Of a stretch of 64,000 bases of DNA, positions 34,359 to 45,000 are shown one piece after another. Position 1 is the first letter of the stretch, and each line of letters begins with the position of its first letter. This DNA is from Tenacibaculum sp. Bg11-29 (GTDB lineage: Bacteria; Bacteroidota; Bacteroidia; Flavobacteriales; Flavobacteriaceae). A program made the position numbers and the translations under genes. Where the stretch lies: assembly GCF_002836595.1 (NCBI RefSeq), contig NZ_PJBB01000003.1:248001-312000 (forward strand). The letters are read 5' to 3'. The notes beneath the pieces are model-generated. The model searched no databases. It was given only the letters and a program-made list of their open reading frames with translations, and was not told the DNA's origin.

Positions 34359-34887
34359 TAATATTCAAATAGCTACTGTTGGTGGTGGATGTTTCTGGTG
34401 TACAGAAGCAGTTTTCCTAGCAGTAAAAGGAGTTAAAGAAGTTGTTTCTGGTTATGCTGGAGGAAACGTTCCTGGAGAACCAACATATCGTGAAATTTGT
34501 TCTGGTTTAACAGGACACGCAGAAGTTATTCAGATAACTTTTGATGCTGATATAATTTCTTACAATGATATTTTAGTTATTTTTATGACAACTCATAACC
34601 CAACTACGTTAAATCAACAAGGAGCTGATAGAGGAACTCAATATCGTTCAGTGATATTTTATCATAATGAGCAACAAAAAAAGATAGCTGAAATAGTAAC
34701 AAAAGGAGTAACTCCTTATTATGAAGATGTAATTGTTACCGAAATTAGTGAAATTCCTGTTTTTTATAAAGCGGGGAAGGATCATCAAGATTATTATAAA
34801 AACAATCAAGGTAATAGCTATTGTAGTTATGTGATCAATCCGAAATTATCTCAATTGAGAGCATTACATTCAGATAAACTAAATTAA
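34348..34887 (+). CDS. msrA: Peptide-methionine (S)-S-oxide reductase MsrA
   Basis: The 179 residues carry the catalytic motif GGGCFWCTEAVF, the conserved GYAGG and TGHAEV stretches, and the recycling cysteine in SYCSYVINPKL. It reduces the S form of oxidised methionine, completing the pair with MsrB. The second cysteine in GCFWC replaces the glycine seen in many MsrAs (GCFWG) and is shared with the paralogue downstream. A terminator follows. Confidence 0.96.
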   Translation: MINNNIQIATVGGGCFWCTEAVFLAVKGVKEVVSGYAGGNVPGEPTYREICSGLTGHAEVIQITFDADIISYNDILVIFMTTHNPTTLNQQGADRGTQYRSVIFYHNEQQKKIAEIVTKGVTPYYEDVIVTEISEIPVFYKAGKDHQDYYKNNQGNSYCSYVINPKLSQLRALHSDKLN

Positions 34888-34893
34888 AGCAGA

Positions 34894-34928
34894 AGAGGTT
34901 TCTATATTATATATGGAAGCCTCTTTTT
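34894..34928 (+). terminator. Intrinsic terminator after msrA
   Basis: AGAGGTTTC (34894-34902) pairs, with one G-T pair, with GAAGCCTCT (34916-34924), followed by TTTTT. It separates msrBA from the thioredoxin-reductase fusion gene. Confidence 0.75.
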
Positions 34929-34951
34929 AAACATACTTAAAAATAAAAACT

Positions 34952-36358
34952 ATGGATAATATTTTATTATACGGAGCAGATTGGTGTCCAGATTGTAGAC
35001 GAGCGAAAGCATATTTAAAAGAAAACAATATCGAATTTACTTTTGTAGATGTTGATTTAGATAAAGAAGCTACTGCTAAAGTGGAAGCTATTAATAACGG
35101 AAAACGAATCATTCCAACGTTAATGATAAAAGGAAAATCATATACCAATCCAGATAATGTTGATTTAGCTGCTGTTTTAGGAATAAATGAAGCAGGAAGA
35201 GTCCAATTATTTGGAGCTGATTGGTGTCCTGATTGTAGAAGAGCAAAAAGCTTCTTAAGAGATAATGGTATTAATTTTGATTTTATTGATGTTGACCAAC
35301 ATGATTGGGCAACGGCTAAAGTAGAAGAGATTAATAACGGAAAACGAATTATTCCTACTGTTTTAATTGATGATGTGCCATACACAAATCCTGATAATGT
35401 AAAATTAACAGCGCTTCTTTCAATAAATATAGAGAAAGAACATAAAATTTATGACACCATTATTATTGGTGGTGGAGCAGCAGGATTAACAACTTCTATT
35501 TACGCACAAAGAGATCGTTTTGATACTTTAATTTTAGAGAAATCTACAATTGGAGGAAATGCTTTCTTAACAGAAAAAATTGAAAACTATCCTGGTTTTA
35601 CTTCTATTTCTGGTCCGAAATTAATGGAAAAGATGGAAGAACAAGCCACAACTTATGGAGCTGTTATTAAAACTGGTGAAGAAGTTATTACTATCGAGAA
35701 GAAAGATGGAATGTTTACCATACAAACAAAAAGCACAACGTATTTAGGAAAAACAGTAGTTTTATCTACAGGTTCTACTTACAGAAAAATAGGAATTCCA
35801 AATGAAGAAGAATTAATTGGTTCTGGAATTCATTTTTGTGCTACTTGCGATGGTGCTTTTTACAGAGATAAAGATATTATTGTTGTAGGTGGCGGAAATT
35901 CTGCTTTAGAAGAAGGAATATTTCTTGCAGGGTTTTGTAAAAGTGTAAAGATTGTACACCGCTCTGAAAAATTTTCAGCATCAGAAACATATGTTGAAAA
36001 ATTAAAATCGATAGAGAATATTTCAACTTATATGAATAAAACATCTTTAGAATTTATTGCCAATGAAAAGGGATTATTCAAAGGATTAAAATTAAAAGAT
36101 AATCAAACAAATAAGGAATCAGTTTTAGAAGCAGATGGTACTTTTATTTTTATTGGTTTAATTCCGAATACACTATCTTTTAAAGGTGTTGTAAACTTAG
36201 ATAAAAGAGGTTTTATTCAAACAACAGGCTTAGCACAAACTTCTGTAGACGGAATATTTGCAGCAGGAGATTGTAGAGAAGGAGCAATTGCACAAGTTGC
36301 CGCAGCAACTGGCGAAGGTGTTTTAGCGAGTTACGGAATTAGAAGTTATTTAAAATAA
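34952..36358 (+). CDS. Grx-Grx-thioredoxin reductase fusion flavoprotein
   Basis: The 468 residues begin with two tandem glutaredoxin-like domains (about 1-75 and 85-155), each with the active site ADWCPDCRRAK and the cis-proline region GKRIIPT, followed by a complete thioredoxin-reductase flavoprotein (IIIGGGAAGLTTS at about 170 for FAD, CATCDG redox site, VVGGGNSALEEG for NADPH, TSVDGIFAAGDC). The fusion would pass electrons from NADPH directly to glutaredoxin sites. It lies between two MsrA genes, so methionine sulfoxide reductases are likely clients. Confidence 0.93.
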   Translation: MDNILLYGADWCPDCRRAKAYLKENNIEFTFVDVDLDKEATAKVEAINNGKRIIPTLMIKGKSYTNPDNVDLAAVLGINEAGRVQLFGADWCPDCRRAKSFLRDNGINFDFIDVDQHDWATAKVEEINNGKRIIPTVLIDDVPYTNPDNVKLTALLSINIEKEHKIYDTIIIGGGAAGLTTSIYAQRDRFDTLILEKSTIGGNAFLTEKIENYPGFTSISGPKLMEKMEEQATTYGAVIKTGEEVITIEKKDGMFTIQTKSTTYLGKTVVLSTGSTYRKIGIPNEEELIGSGIHFCATCDGAFYRDKDIIVVGGGNSALEEGIFLAGFCKSVKIVHRSEKFSASETYVEKLKSIENISTYMNKTSLEFIANEKGLFKGLKLKDNQTNKESVLEADGTFIFIGLIPNTLSFKGVVNLDKRGFIQTTGLAQTSVDGIFAAGDCREGAIAQVAAATGEGVLASYGIRSYLK

Positions 36359-36383
36359 CGAGTAGCGTAAAATCAATATAATT

Positions 36384-36638
36384 ATGGAAGTAATTCCTAC
36401 TATTAAATTATACGGAGCCGAAAGGTGTCATAAAACTCAATACTATAAAATATTTTTTAAAACGCGTAATCTAGATTACGCATTTTTAGATGTTGCCCTA
36501 AATGAAAGTTTTGCAGAAGAATTAAAAAATCTATACGAAAACAGAAAACTTAACTTTCCAACAATTACAATTGGTAAGAAAAGACTTCGAAACCCGACAG
36601 ATAAAGAGTTAAATAAATGGATAGAAAAACTAAAATAG
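36384..36638 (+). CDS. Monothiol glutaredoxin-like protein
   Basis: The 84-residue domain resembles the Grx modules of the upstream fusion ([37 protein letters not shown]), but the CPDC site is changed to CHKT, leaving one cysteine. It overlaps the divergent msrA gene by 22 bases. It may be a specialised reductant or partner for that protein. Derivation from the fusion gene by duplication is likely but not shown. Confidence 0.8.
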   Translation: MEVIPTIKLYGAERCHKTQYYKIFFKTRNLDYAFLDVALNESFAEELKNLYENRKLNFPTITIGKKRLRNPTDKELNKWIEKLK

Positions 36639-37132
36639 CATTCGGAGGTGGTTGTCATTGGTGTACAGAAGCGGTTTTTCAATCGTTAATTGGCGTTGAA
36701 AAAGTGGCACAAGGTTTTCTTGCTTCCATTAATGAAAACAACACCTTTTCAGAAGCTGTTATCGTTACTTTTAATTCTGATGAAATCCCATTAAAAACAT
36801 TAGTAGAAATTCATTTACATACTCATAAAAGCACTTCGCAACACTCTATGCGTAAAAAATATCGTTCTGCTGTTTATGTGTATCCTGAAAATAAAAAAAT
36901 AGAAATTCAGCAAATAATTGATGATTTACAAGATGATTTTGAACAAGAAATCATTACACAAATATTAGATTTTAAGGAATTTAAATCGTCTGAAAATCAA
37001 TTTAAAGACTATTACTATTCTAGCCCAGAAAAACCGTTTTGTAAAACATTTATCAATCCTAAATTAAAATTTTTGCTAACTCATTTTTCTAAACAAGTAA
37101 ACACAGAGAAACTAAACATTACAACTACCTAA
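36617..37132 (+). CDS. Divergent MsrA-family protein
   Basis: The 171 residues keep the catalytic motif as [12 protein letters not shown] (phenylalanine to histidine) and a C-terminal cysteine in [11 protein letters not shown]. The conserved TGHAEV stretch is replaced by [11 protein letters not shown], and the glycine-rich YAGG loop is lost. It may act on an unusual sulfoxide or work only with the Grx-like protein it overlaps. Family membership is clear; activity is uncertain. Confidence 0.85.
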   Translation: MDRKTKIAFGGGCHWCTEAVFQSLIGVEKVAQGFLASINENNTFSEAVIVTFNSDEIPLKTLVEIHLHTHKSTSQHSMRKKYRSAVYVYPENKKIEIQQIIDDLQDDFEQEIITQILDFKEFKSSENQFKDYYYSSPEKPFCKTFINPKLKFLLTHFSKQVNTEKLNITTT

Positions 37133-37134
37133 TT

Positions 37135-38355
37135 ATGAAAAACACAAAACTAAATATCATAAATAAAAAAGGACATAAATTACAAGCTTACTTAGAACTA
37201 CCTGCAAATCAAAAACCAAATTATTATGCCATTTTTGCGCATTGTTTTACGTGTAGCAGTACTTTGGGAGCTGTTAAAAACATTAGTCGTTCATTAACGC
37301 AACATGGTTTTGGTGTTTTACGTTTCGATTTTACGGGTTTAGGTCGTAGTGAAGGTGAGTTTTCTGAAAGTTATTTTTCTGCAAATATTGATGATCTTAT
37401 TTCTGTAAACGATTATATAACCGAACATTATGATGCTCCATGTTTATTGGTTGGTCATTCATTGGGCGGAGCTGCTGTAATTGTAGCTGCCTCAAAATTA
37501 GAAAACATCAAAGCAGTTGCAACTGTTGGGGCTCCATCTAATGTGAGTCATGTTAAACATTTGTTTTCTCATGGAATTGAAAATATAAAAACGGCTGGTA
37601 ATGTTGAAGTAAATATAGGCGGAAGACCTTTTAAAATCAATCAAGAATTTATTTCCGACTTTGATAAAACTAATTTACCAGAAATCACAAAATCTTTAAG
37701 AAAACCGATCTTAATCTTACATTCCCCTATTGATACTGTTGTAGGAATTAACAATGCACAAGAACTTTATTTAAGTGCACATCATCCTAAAAGTTTTATT
37801 AGTTTAGATGATGCTGATCATTTATTATCAAACCCAAAAGACAGTATTTATGCAGGTAACTTAATTGGTACTTGGGCTGAACGTTATTTCCCGAAACAAG
37901 AAAATAAAATGTTAGAAACTTATGGAGAACAATTAGTTGGACATTTAAATTTGATTGAAGATAATTTTACGACAACCATTCAATCTAAAAACCATACGAT
38001 TATTGCAGATGAACCGACTTCGATTGGCGGAGATAATTTTGGCCCTTCTCCTTACGAATATTTAAATGCTGGGTTAATTGCTTGTACAGCTATGACACTT
38101 AAAATGTATGCAGAACGTAAAAAATGGGATTTACAAGAAGTTTTTGTGTATGTGACACATTCACGAAAACACAGTGATGATTTAGGAATTGAAGTTGAAA
38201 AGCCAACTTTTTTAGATCATATCAGTAAAAAATTAAAATTTGTTGGTAATTTAGACGAGAAGCAGAAAAAACGCTTAAAAGAAATAGCTTCTAAATGTCC
38301 AGTTCATAAAACATTGGCTAGTGAAGTTATTTTTGACACAACTATTATTGAATAA
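37135..38355 (+). CDS. Alpha/beta hydrolase-OsmC fusion protein
   Basis: The 406 residues join an alpha/beta hydrolase (about 1-250; nucleophile Ser109 in LVGHSLGG, acid and histidine in SPIDTVVG and DADHLL) to an OsmC/Ohr-type domain (about 265-400; [34 protein letters not shown] with its conserved cysteine). OsmC domains reduce organic hydroperoxides. The gene follows the divergent msrA by 2 bases, so it belongs to the same redox-repair operon. Confidence 0.93.
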   Translation: MKNTKLNIINKKGHKLQAYLELPANQKPNYYAIFAHCFTCSSTLGAVKNISRSLTQHGFGVLRFDFTGLGRSEGEFSESYFSANIDDLISVNDYITEHYDAPCLLVGHSLGGAAVIVAASKLENIKAVATVGAPSNVSHVKHLFSHGIENIKTAGNVEVNIGGRPFKINQEFISDFDKTNLPEITKSLRKPILILHSPIDTVVGINNAQELYLSAHHPKSFISLDDADHLLSNPKDSIYAGNLIGTWAERYFPKQENKMLETYGEQLVGHLNLIEDNFTTTIQSKNHTIIADEPTSIGGDNFGPSPYEYLNAGLIACTAMTLKMYAERKKWDLQEVFVYVTHSRKHSDDLGIEVEKPTFLDHISKKLKFVGNLDEKQKKRLKEIASKCPVHKTLASEVIFDTTIIE

Positions 38356-38366
38356 TAAATACAACT

Positions 38367-38633
38367 ATGAACATAATAACAAACCTTAAAAATTATTTCG
38401 AAACAAAATATAAAGAAAATGATTCTTTAAAAGCACCTGAAGGAGTTTGTCCTAACTGTTGGGGTAAAGCTGAATGGGAAGGAGAATTTTATTCTAAAAT
38501 TAAAGCTAACAATATTACACCAAATCATAACACATATGATAGCTTTATAAATAAAGTGGCTAAAAAACTAGACAAAATAACCTTAAAAGAAGATATTTTA
38601 GTTTGTGAAACTTGTAAAACATCGTTTAAATAA
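38367..38633 (+). CDS. Small zinc-ribbon-type protein
   Basis: The 88 residues have two cysteine pairs, CPNC near residue 29 and CETC near 82, spaced to bind zinc. The middle section is charged and helical. I do not recognise a named family. It lies 11 bases after the OsmC fusion gene and ends before a promoter for selO. Confidence 0.7.
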   Translation: MNIITNLKNYFETKYKENDSLKAPEGVCPNCWGKAEWEGEFYSKIKANNITPNHNTYDSFINKVAKKLDKITLKEDILVCETCKTSFK

Positions 38634-38645
38634 TTTTGATACAAT

Positions 38646-38653
38646 TATCTTTG
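38646..38653 (+). promoter_or_regulatory. -7 promoter element of selO
   Basis: TATCTTTG fits TAnnTTTG and ends 4 bases before the ATG at 38658, again suggesting a leaderless transcript, as for era. Confidence 0.6.
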
Positions 38654-38657
38654 TAAA

Positions 38658-40223
38658 ATGAAGCTTAACATTCAAGATACTTTTAATAAACAATTACCTG
38701 CCGATAAAATTTTAGACAACTCTAGAAGACAAGTTTTAGATGCTTGCTTTTCATTTGTTGAACCTAAAAAAACAGCAGCCCCTAAATTACTACATGCATC
38801 TAATGAAATGCTAGAAGCAATAGGACTTAGTACAGAAGATGCTAAATCTGATGAGTTCTTAGCTGTTTTCTCTGGTAATAAAATTCTAGAAAACACGCAT
38901 CCGTTTGCAATGTGCTATGGCGGACATCAATTTGGTAATTGGGCTGGTCAGTTAGGTGATGGTCGTGCCATTAACTTAACCGAAGTTGTACACAATAATA
39001 AACGCTGGGCAATTCAATTAAAAGGTGCAGGTGAAACACCATATTCTAGAACGGCAGATGGTTTAGCTGTTTTACGTTCATCAATTAGAGAATACTTATG
39101 TAGTGAAGCTATGTTTCATCTAGGTGTTCCTACAACGCGTGCTTTATCTTTAAGTTTATCTGGCGATGAAGTTTTACGAGATGTATTATATAACGGTAAT
39201 CCGGCCTACGAAAAAGGAGCAATTGTTTCTCGTTTAGCGCCAAGTTTTATTCGTTTTGGAAGTTTTGAAATTTTATCATCAAGAAAAAACACTCTAGCAT
39301 TAAAAATATTGGTTGACTATACTATTAAATATTTTTATCCTGAAATTACATCCGAAGGAAAACAAAAATACCTCGACTTTTTAACAGCAATAAGAAATCG
39401 TACAATTGATATGATTGTGCATTGGCAGCGTGTTGGTTTTGTACACGGTGTTATGAATACCGATAATATGTCAATATTAGGATTAACAATCGATTATGGG
39501 CCTTATGGTTGGTTAGAAGGCTATGATGCTGGTTGGACACCAAATACAACAGATAATCAACATAAGCGATACCGTTACGGAAATCAATCTCAAATAGGCT
39601 TATGGAACTTGTTTCAATTAGCAAATGCTTTGTACCCTATTATTGAAGAAGTAGCGCCTATACAAGAAATTTTAGATGAATACTCTGAGATTTATAACAA
39701 AAAACAACATCAGATGATGAAATCGAAACTTGGTTTATTTTCTGATGATGCAAACGATAAGGAATTAATTGGCAGACTAGAAGATACTTTGCAGTTAACT
39801 GAAACCGATATGACGTTATTTTTTAGAAATTTGTCAAATATTTCAACAGAAGATACTTTTAACGATGCTTTTAAAAAGGTTGAAGTTGCTTTTTATAAAA
39901 TTGAAGAACTTACTAATGAATTAAAAAATCACTGGAAAGATTGGTTTACTCGTTATTTAAGAAGGTTAAAGCAAGAGAATATTACAGATTCTGAAAGAAA
40001 AGAAAAAATGGATTTAACGAATCCAAAATATGTATTACGAAATTACATGGCTCAATTAGCAATTGATGCTGCTGATAAAGGTGATTATACTTTAATTGAT
40101 GAGTTATATAAATTATTAAAAAAACCATATTCAGAACAGATAGTATATGAAAAATGGTTTGCTAAAAGACCTGAATGGGCACGCCATAAAGTTGGTTGCT
40201 CTGTACTAAGTTGTAGTTCTTAA
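38658..40223 (+). CDS. selO: Protein adenylyltransferase SelO (YdiU)
   Basis: The 521 residues match the SelO pseudokinase family: CYGGHQFGNWAGQLGDGRA, RWAIQLKGAGETPYSRTADG, FVHGVMNTDNMSILGLTIDYGP and the C-terminal redox motif ending SCSS. SelO attaches AMP to proteins and links this to redox state and glutathionylation. Length is normal. It has its own -7 element and follows the methionine-sulfoxide and hydroperoxide genes, which fits a redox role. Confidence 0.95.
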   Translation: MKLNIQDTFNKQLPADKILDNSRRQVLDACFSFVEPKKTAAPKLLHASNEMLEAIGLSTEDAKSDEFLAVFSGNKILENTHPFAMCYGGHQFGNWAGQLGDGRAINLTEVVHNNKRWAIQLKGAGETPYSRTADGLAVLRSSIREYLCSEAMFHLGVPTTRALSLSLSGDEVLRDVLYNGNPAYEKGAIVSRLAPSFIRFGSFEILSSRKNTLALKILVDYTIKYFYPEITSEGKQKYLDFLTAIRNRTIDMIVHWQRVGFVHGVMNTDNMSILGLTIDYGPYGWLEGYDAGWTPNTTDNQHKRYRYGNQSQIGLWNLFQLANALYPIIEEVAPIQEILDEYSEIYNKKQHQMMKSKLGLFSDDANDKELIGRLEDTLQLTETDMTLFFRNLSNISTEDTFNDAFKKVEVAFYKIEELTNELKNHWKDWFTRYLRRLKQENITDSERKEKMDLTNPKYVLRNYMAQLAIDAADKGDYTLIDELYKLLKKPYSEQIVYEKWFAKRPEWARHKVGCSVLSCSS

Positions 40224-40261
40224 AAATTTGTACATTTAGATATAGAAACTCACATTACTAA

Positions 40262-41281
40262 ATGACGCACGAATTTAAGGAAATTGTACAGCAAGCTTTT
40301 ATTAACCAACAGAATGAGGTACAAAATGTATTAGCAACAGTTGTTGATTTAGATGGTTCTTCGTACAGAAAACCTGGAGTTAGAATGTTATTGTCTTCTA
40401 ACGGAAAAATAACTGGCGCTGTTAGTGGTGGTTGTGTAGAAAAAGAAGTGCAACGAAGAGCTCATTCTGTTTTTAAAAATGGAAAAGCAAAAATAATTGC
40501 TTATGATGGTCGGTACAGATTAGGTTGTGAAGGGGTTTTATATATTTTATTAGAACCTTTTAAAATAGCAACTCCTTTTATTAATGCTTTTCATGATACT
40601 TTAACAAATAGGAAACCATTTGAAATTCAATCTTTTTATGACAAGAAAGATGAAGTATTTGGAGAATTTGGTTCTTTAATTCAGTTTCATGACACTCGAA
40701 AATTCACTTTTTCTGATGCTTTTAATCCAACAGTAAAAAACAAAACATTAGTTTTCGAGCAAGTTTTACAACCTTTATTTCGTTTATTAATTCTCGGAGG
40801 AGAACATGATGCTGTAAAATTATGCCAGCAAGCATCTCTATTAGGCTGGGAAGTCGATGTAATTACTTCTATAAAAGACCCTAAACAGTTACCCGATTTT
40901 CCTAGCGCAAAATCGGTAACAGCTCAAACTCCAGAAACTATTCACTTAAACGGTATAAATGAAAATACAGCGATTGTAATTATGAATCATAATTTCACAT
41001 ATGATCTTCGGTGGCTGATAAAACTACAAGAAGAGAATCCTGTTTATATTGGTATTTTAGGTGCTGCAAAACGTAGAGAAAAATTATTAAATGAGTTATT
41101 TGATTTTACTCCAGAAATACGTGATGTTTTTTTAGAAAAAATCCATACACCAGCTGGACTAAATATTGGTGCTGAAACTCCTGAAGAAATTGCGCTATCT
41201 ATTTTAGCTGAAATTTTATCGGTAATTCGTAAAAAAGAAGTTTTTTCATTAAAGAAAATAACTGGTAAAATACATACTTAA
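40262..41281 (+). CDS. XdhC/CoxI-family protein
   Basis: The 339 residues carry an N-terminal XdhC domain (about 10-95: DLDGSSYRKPGVRMLLSSNG, GGCVEKEV) and a C-terminal Rossmann domain (LLILGGEHDAVKLCQQ, YIGILGAAKRREKLL). XdhC proteins deliver and sulfurate the molybdenum cofactor for xanthine-dehydrogenase-type enzymes. Its partner enzyme is not in this window, but a MobA-like nucleotidyltransferase follows. Confidence 0.9.
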   Translation: MTHEFKEIVQQAFINQQNEVQNVLATVVDLDGSSYRKPGVRMLLSSNGKITGAVSGGCVEKEVQRRAHSVFKNGKAKIIAYDGRYRLGCEGVLYILLEPFKIATPFINAFHDTLTNRKPFEIQSFYDKKDEVFGEFGSLIQFHDTRKFTFSDAFNPTVKNKTLVFEQVLQPLFRLLILGGEHDAVKLCQQASLLGWEVDVITSIKDPKQLPDFPSAKSVTAQTPETIHLNGINENTAIVIMNHNFTYDLRWLIKLQEENPVYIGILGAAKRREKLLNELFDFTPEIRDVFLEKIHTPAGLNIGAETPEEIALSILAEILSVIRKKEVFSLKKITGKIHT

Positions 41282-41286
41282 TTAAA

Positions 41287-41360
41287 CGTCATTTCGAATG
41301 AAATGAGGCAATCTTTAAATAAAATAAACAGATCTACTTCGTCATTCTTTCTCGTGATGA
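41287..41360. repeat. REP-like imperfect palindrome between XdhC and MobA-like genes
   Basis: CGTCATTTCGAATGAAATGA at the left and, on the reverse strand, TCATCACGAGAAAGAATGAC at the right form a degenerate inverted repeat around an A-rich centre, and both include AATC/GATC near the loop. This resembles the dispersed palindromic elements of Flavobacteriaceae genomes that carry TCATT...GAGG at one end and the complement at the other. Only one copy is seen in this window. Confidence 0.55.
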
Positions 41361-41376
41361 TTAATTATAAAAATAA

Positions 41377-41961
41377 ATGAAAAAAACTGCAATTTTAATA
41401 CTCGCTGCAGGTAATTCTTCTCGAATGGGAACTACAAAACAATTACTACCTTATAAACAAACAACATTATTAGGCTGGTCTATTAAACAAGCACAAAAAT
41501 CGAAAGCTTGTGATGTTTATTGTGTTTTAGGTGCAAATGCTGAAACTATAAAGAAACAAATTGATAATACTTCTATTAAAATCATAATCAACCCTAATTA
41601 CAATGATGGTTTAAGTACTAGTATTGTTTTTGGTATAAATTATTTAATGGATAAAAAAATAGATTCAATATTAATTATGCTGGCAGACCAACCAAATGTA
41701 AATACTAATTACTTAAACGAGATGCTAGCTATTTATAAAGAGAATCCTACTAAAACAATAGCATCTAATTATAAAAACAAAACTGGGGTTCCTGCTATTT
41801 TCCCGAAATCTAATTTTAATAAATTACTAAGTTTAAAGGGCGATAAAGGAGCAAAAGAGCTATTAAATGAACAATCATCAGAAATCATAAAAATGAAACC
41901 CTTTTGTTTAATTGATATCGATACTAGTGAAGATTATCAAAACCTTAGTAAGCAAGGTTAA
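41377..41961 (+). CDS. Molybdenum-cofactor nucleotidyltransferase (MobA/MocA-like)
   Basis: The 194 residues start with the nucleotidyltransferase motif ILAAGNSSRMGTTKQLLPY and contain LADQPNV and NKTGVPAIFP, as in MocA-type CTP:molybdopterin cytidylyltransferases. Together with the XdhC protein it would finish the cofactor for a molybdenum hydroxylase, which is not in the window. CTP specificity is inferred from the family pairing. It has about 95 bases to XdhC, filled by the REP-like element. Confidence 0.88.
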   Translation: MKKTAILILAAGNSSRMGTTKQLLPYKQTTLLGWSIKQAQKSKACDVYCVLGANAETIKKQIDNTSIKIIINPNYNDGLSTSIVFGINYLMDKKIDSILIMLADQPNVNTNYLNEMLAIYKENPTKTIASNYKNKTGVPAIFPKSNFNKLLSLKGDKGAKELLNEQSSEIIKMKPFCLIDIDTSEDYQNLSKQG

Positions 41962-42023
41962 ATATATTTAAGCCCATTGGTTTCAAGAATATAAATTACT
42001 TTTACAATCCAATTGATTAACTT

Positions 42024-45000
42024 ATGAATTTTAGATCTTTTCTATATTTTACGACAGTCGTTTTATTAACTGGTTGCGCTACCTATAAAGCTCAATATGC
42101 AACGAAAGAAAAAACTGAAAAAATAAATTCTAATAAAAAAATTACACACTCTTTTTATTTAATTGGAGATGCAGGAAATTCTAATTTAGGTTCTGTATCA
42201 CCAGCACTAGCCTATTTAAATAAACATATTAGTAAAGCTGATAAAAACGCTACATTACTTTTTTTAGGTGATAATGTATATGAAACAGGAGTTCCTTTTA
42301 AAACATCTGAACAATATCCTTTAGCAAAGCACAGAATTAAAGCACAAACTTCTATTGCAAAAAAGTTTGCTGGTAGGTCTATCTTTATTCCAGGGAATCA
42401 TGATTGGTATAATGGTTTAGATGGATTGAAAAGGGAAGAAAAATTAGTAGAAAAAGCATTGGGAAAAAATTCTTTTTTACCAGAAAATGGATGTCCTTTA
42501 AAAAAAGTAAATATTTCTAAAGATGTTGTTTTAATTATTGTTGATACACATTGGTATGTTACTAATTGGGATAACCACCCAAAAATAAATGACAACTGTG
42601 AAATAAAAACAAGAATAAAATTTTTTGAAGAATTTAAAGGTTTAATTAAAAAAGCAAGGGGCAAAACAACTGTTATCGCATTACATCATCCAATGTTTAC
42701 AAATGGTCCTCATGGTGGTTATTATTCTTTTAAAAGTCATATGAAACCGCTTCCTGTTTTAGGAACTCTAAAAAATATTTTAAGAAAAACAACGGGAATC
42801 ACAAATACTGATTTACAAAATAAAAAATACAACGAGCTTAAAAAACGTATTGTAACCTTAGCTAAAGAGAACGATAAAACAATTTTTGTTTCTGGTCATG
42901 AGCATAGTTTACAATATATTGTTGAAGACAATATTCCGCAAATAATTAGTGGTTCTGGTTCGAAAACTACCGCTACCAAATTAGCAGGCGGCGCAAAATT
43001 CACTTATGGTGGGCAAGGTTATGCTAAATTAGATATTTATAAAGACGGCTCTTCTAATGTAAGTTTTTATGCTGTTAATGAAGATAAAGTGGTGTACCAA
43101 ACCAATGTTTTAGCACCTAATAAAAAGAAAACATTTACAACGTATCCTGATCGTAAAATCACAGAAAAAGCTGCATCAATTTACACAGATAAAGAAGTTA
43201 CAAAAGGAGGTATCTACGAATATTTTTGGGGAAAACGATATCGAAAATATTTTGGAACGAAAGTTACAGCACCAACAGTAAATTTAGACACCCTTTTTGG
43301 AGGATTAAGACCTGTAAGAAAAGGTGGTGGAAATCAATCTAAATCCTTACGATTACGAGATAAAAAAGGGAGTGAATATGTAATGCGAGCATTACGTAAA
43401 AATGCTGTTCAATACTTACAAGCTGTTGCTTTTAAAGATCAATATTTAAATGGTCAACTTGATGAAACGTATACCGAAGGCTTATTGCTAGATGCTTTTA
43501 CAGGTTCGCATCCGTATGCACCATTTACTATTGGAGCTTTATCAGACGCTGTAGGTATTTATCATACAAATCCCGTTTTATATTATGTACCTAAACAAAA
43601 TGCGCTGGGATCTTTTAATTCAGGTTTTGGTGATGAATTGTATATGATTGAAGAGCGTGCAGCTTCTGGGCATGGTGATAAGGCTAGTTTTGGTTTTTCT
43701 AATAAGGTAATTAGTACTGATGATTTATTAAAGAATTTATCTAAAAATGAGAAATATAAAATAGATGAAGCTGCTTATATTAAAGCTCGTTTATTTGATA
43801 TGTTAATTGGAGATTGGGACAGACACGAAGATCAATGGCGTTGGGCTACCTTTAAAGAAAATGGGTACACTATTTATCGTCCTATTCCTAGAGACAGAGA
43901 TCAAGCCTTTTCTATTATGGGAGATGGTGCTTTATTAAATTTTGCTACAAAAATGGTTCCTGCTTTACGTTTAATGCAAGCTTACCAGGAAGATTTAAAA
44001 AGCCCGAAGTGGTTTAATTTAGAGCCTTATCCATTAGATATGTCTTTAATTAATCAATCTGATAAAAGTATTTGGGATGCACAGGTAAAACATATCATTA
44101 CTAATATAACCGATGAAATTATTGATGCTTCTTTTGCGAACTTCCCTAATGAAGTTCAAGGTGAAACCATAAAAATAATTAAAAAGAAATTACAAGGAAG
44201 AAGAAGAAATTTACAGAAAATATCTGATACTTATTTTAAACATATTAATAAATTTCAAATAGTTAAAGGTACTAACAAAGACGATTGGTTTGAAATTAAC
44301 CGCTTACCAAACGGGCAAACAAAAGTTATTGCATACAGAATTAAAAAAGGAAAAAAAGGTACTCTTTTTCATAATAGAACTTACGATCATATTAAAACTA
44401 AAGAGATTTGGGTATATGGCTTAGATGATGATGATATGTTTGTTGTAAAAGGCAATGGAGATAATTTAATTAAACTTCGAATTATTGGTGGTCAAAATAA
44501 TGACAATTACAATATTATTAATGGCAAAAGAGTAACTATTTACGACCATAAAACAAAGAAAAATACATTTCTTACCAAGAACGGAAACAAAAAGCTAACG
44601 GATGATTACGAAACGAATGTTTACAATTATAAAAAATTAAAAAACAACTCAAATGTTTTAAGTCCGCTTATTGGAGCGAATCCAGATGATGGATTTAAAA
44701 TAGGTTTCTCTAACATTTATACAGCTAATGGTTTTGAAAGAAATCCGTTTACATCACAACACATTTTATCTGGTGCTTATTATTTTGCTACTAATGGGTT
44801 TGAATTAAATTATTCTAGTGAATTTGCGAATGTTATAGGAAACTGGAACCTCGGTTTAAACGCAATGTACACAAGTCCTAATTATGCTATGAACTTCTTT
44901 GGGTTAGGTAATAACACAACAAACTTACAAGCTGATGATATTGTAAATAAAGATTACAATCGTGTAAAAATAAGAAAGGCTATAGCTGGTTTATCGATAC

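Noticed and set aside
34927..35385. Minus-strand frame of 152 residues with internal repeats, opposite the Grx-Grx fusion
   Set aside because: Its repeats only mirror the two glutaredoxin copies on the plus strand, and it has no promoter or recognisable family.
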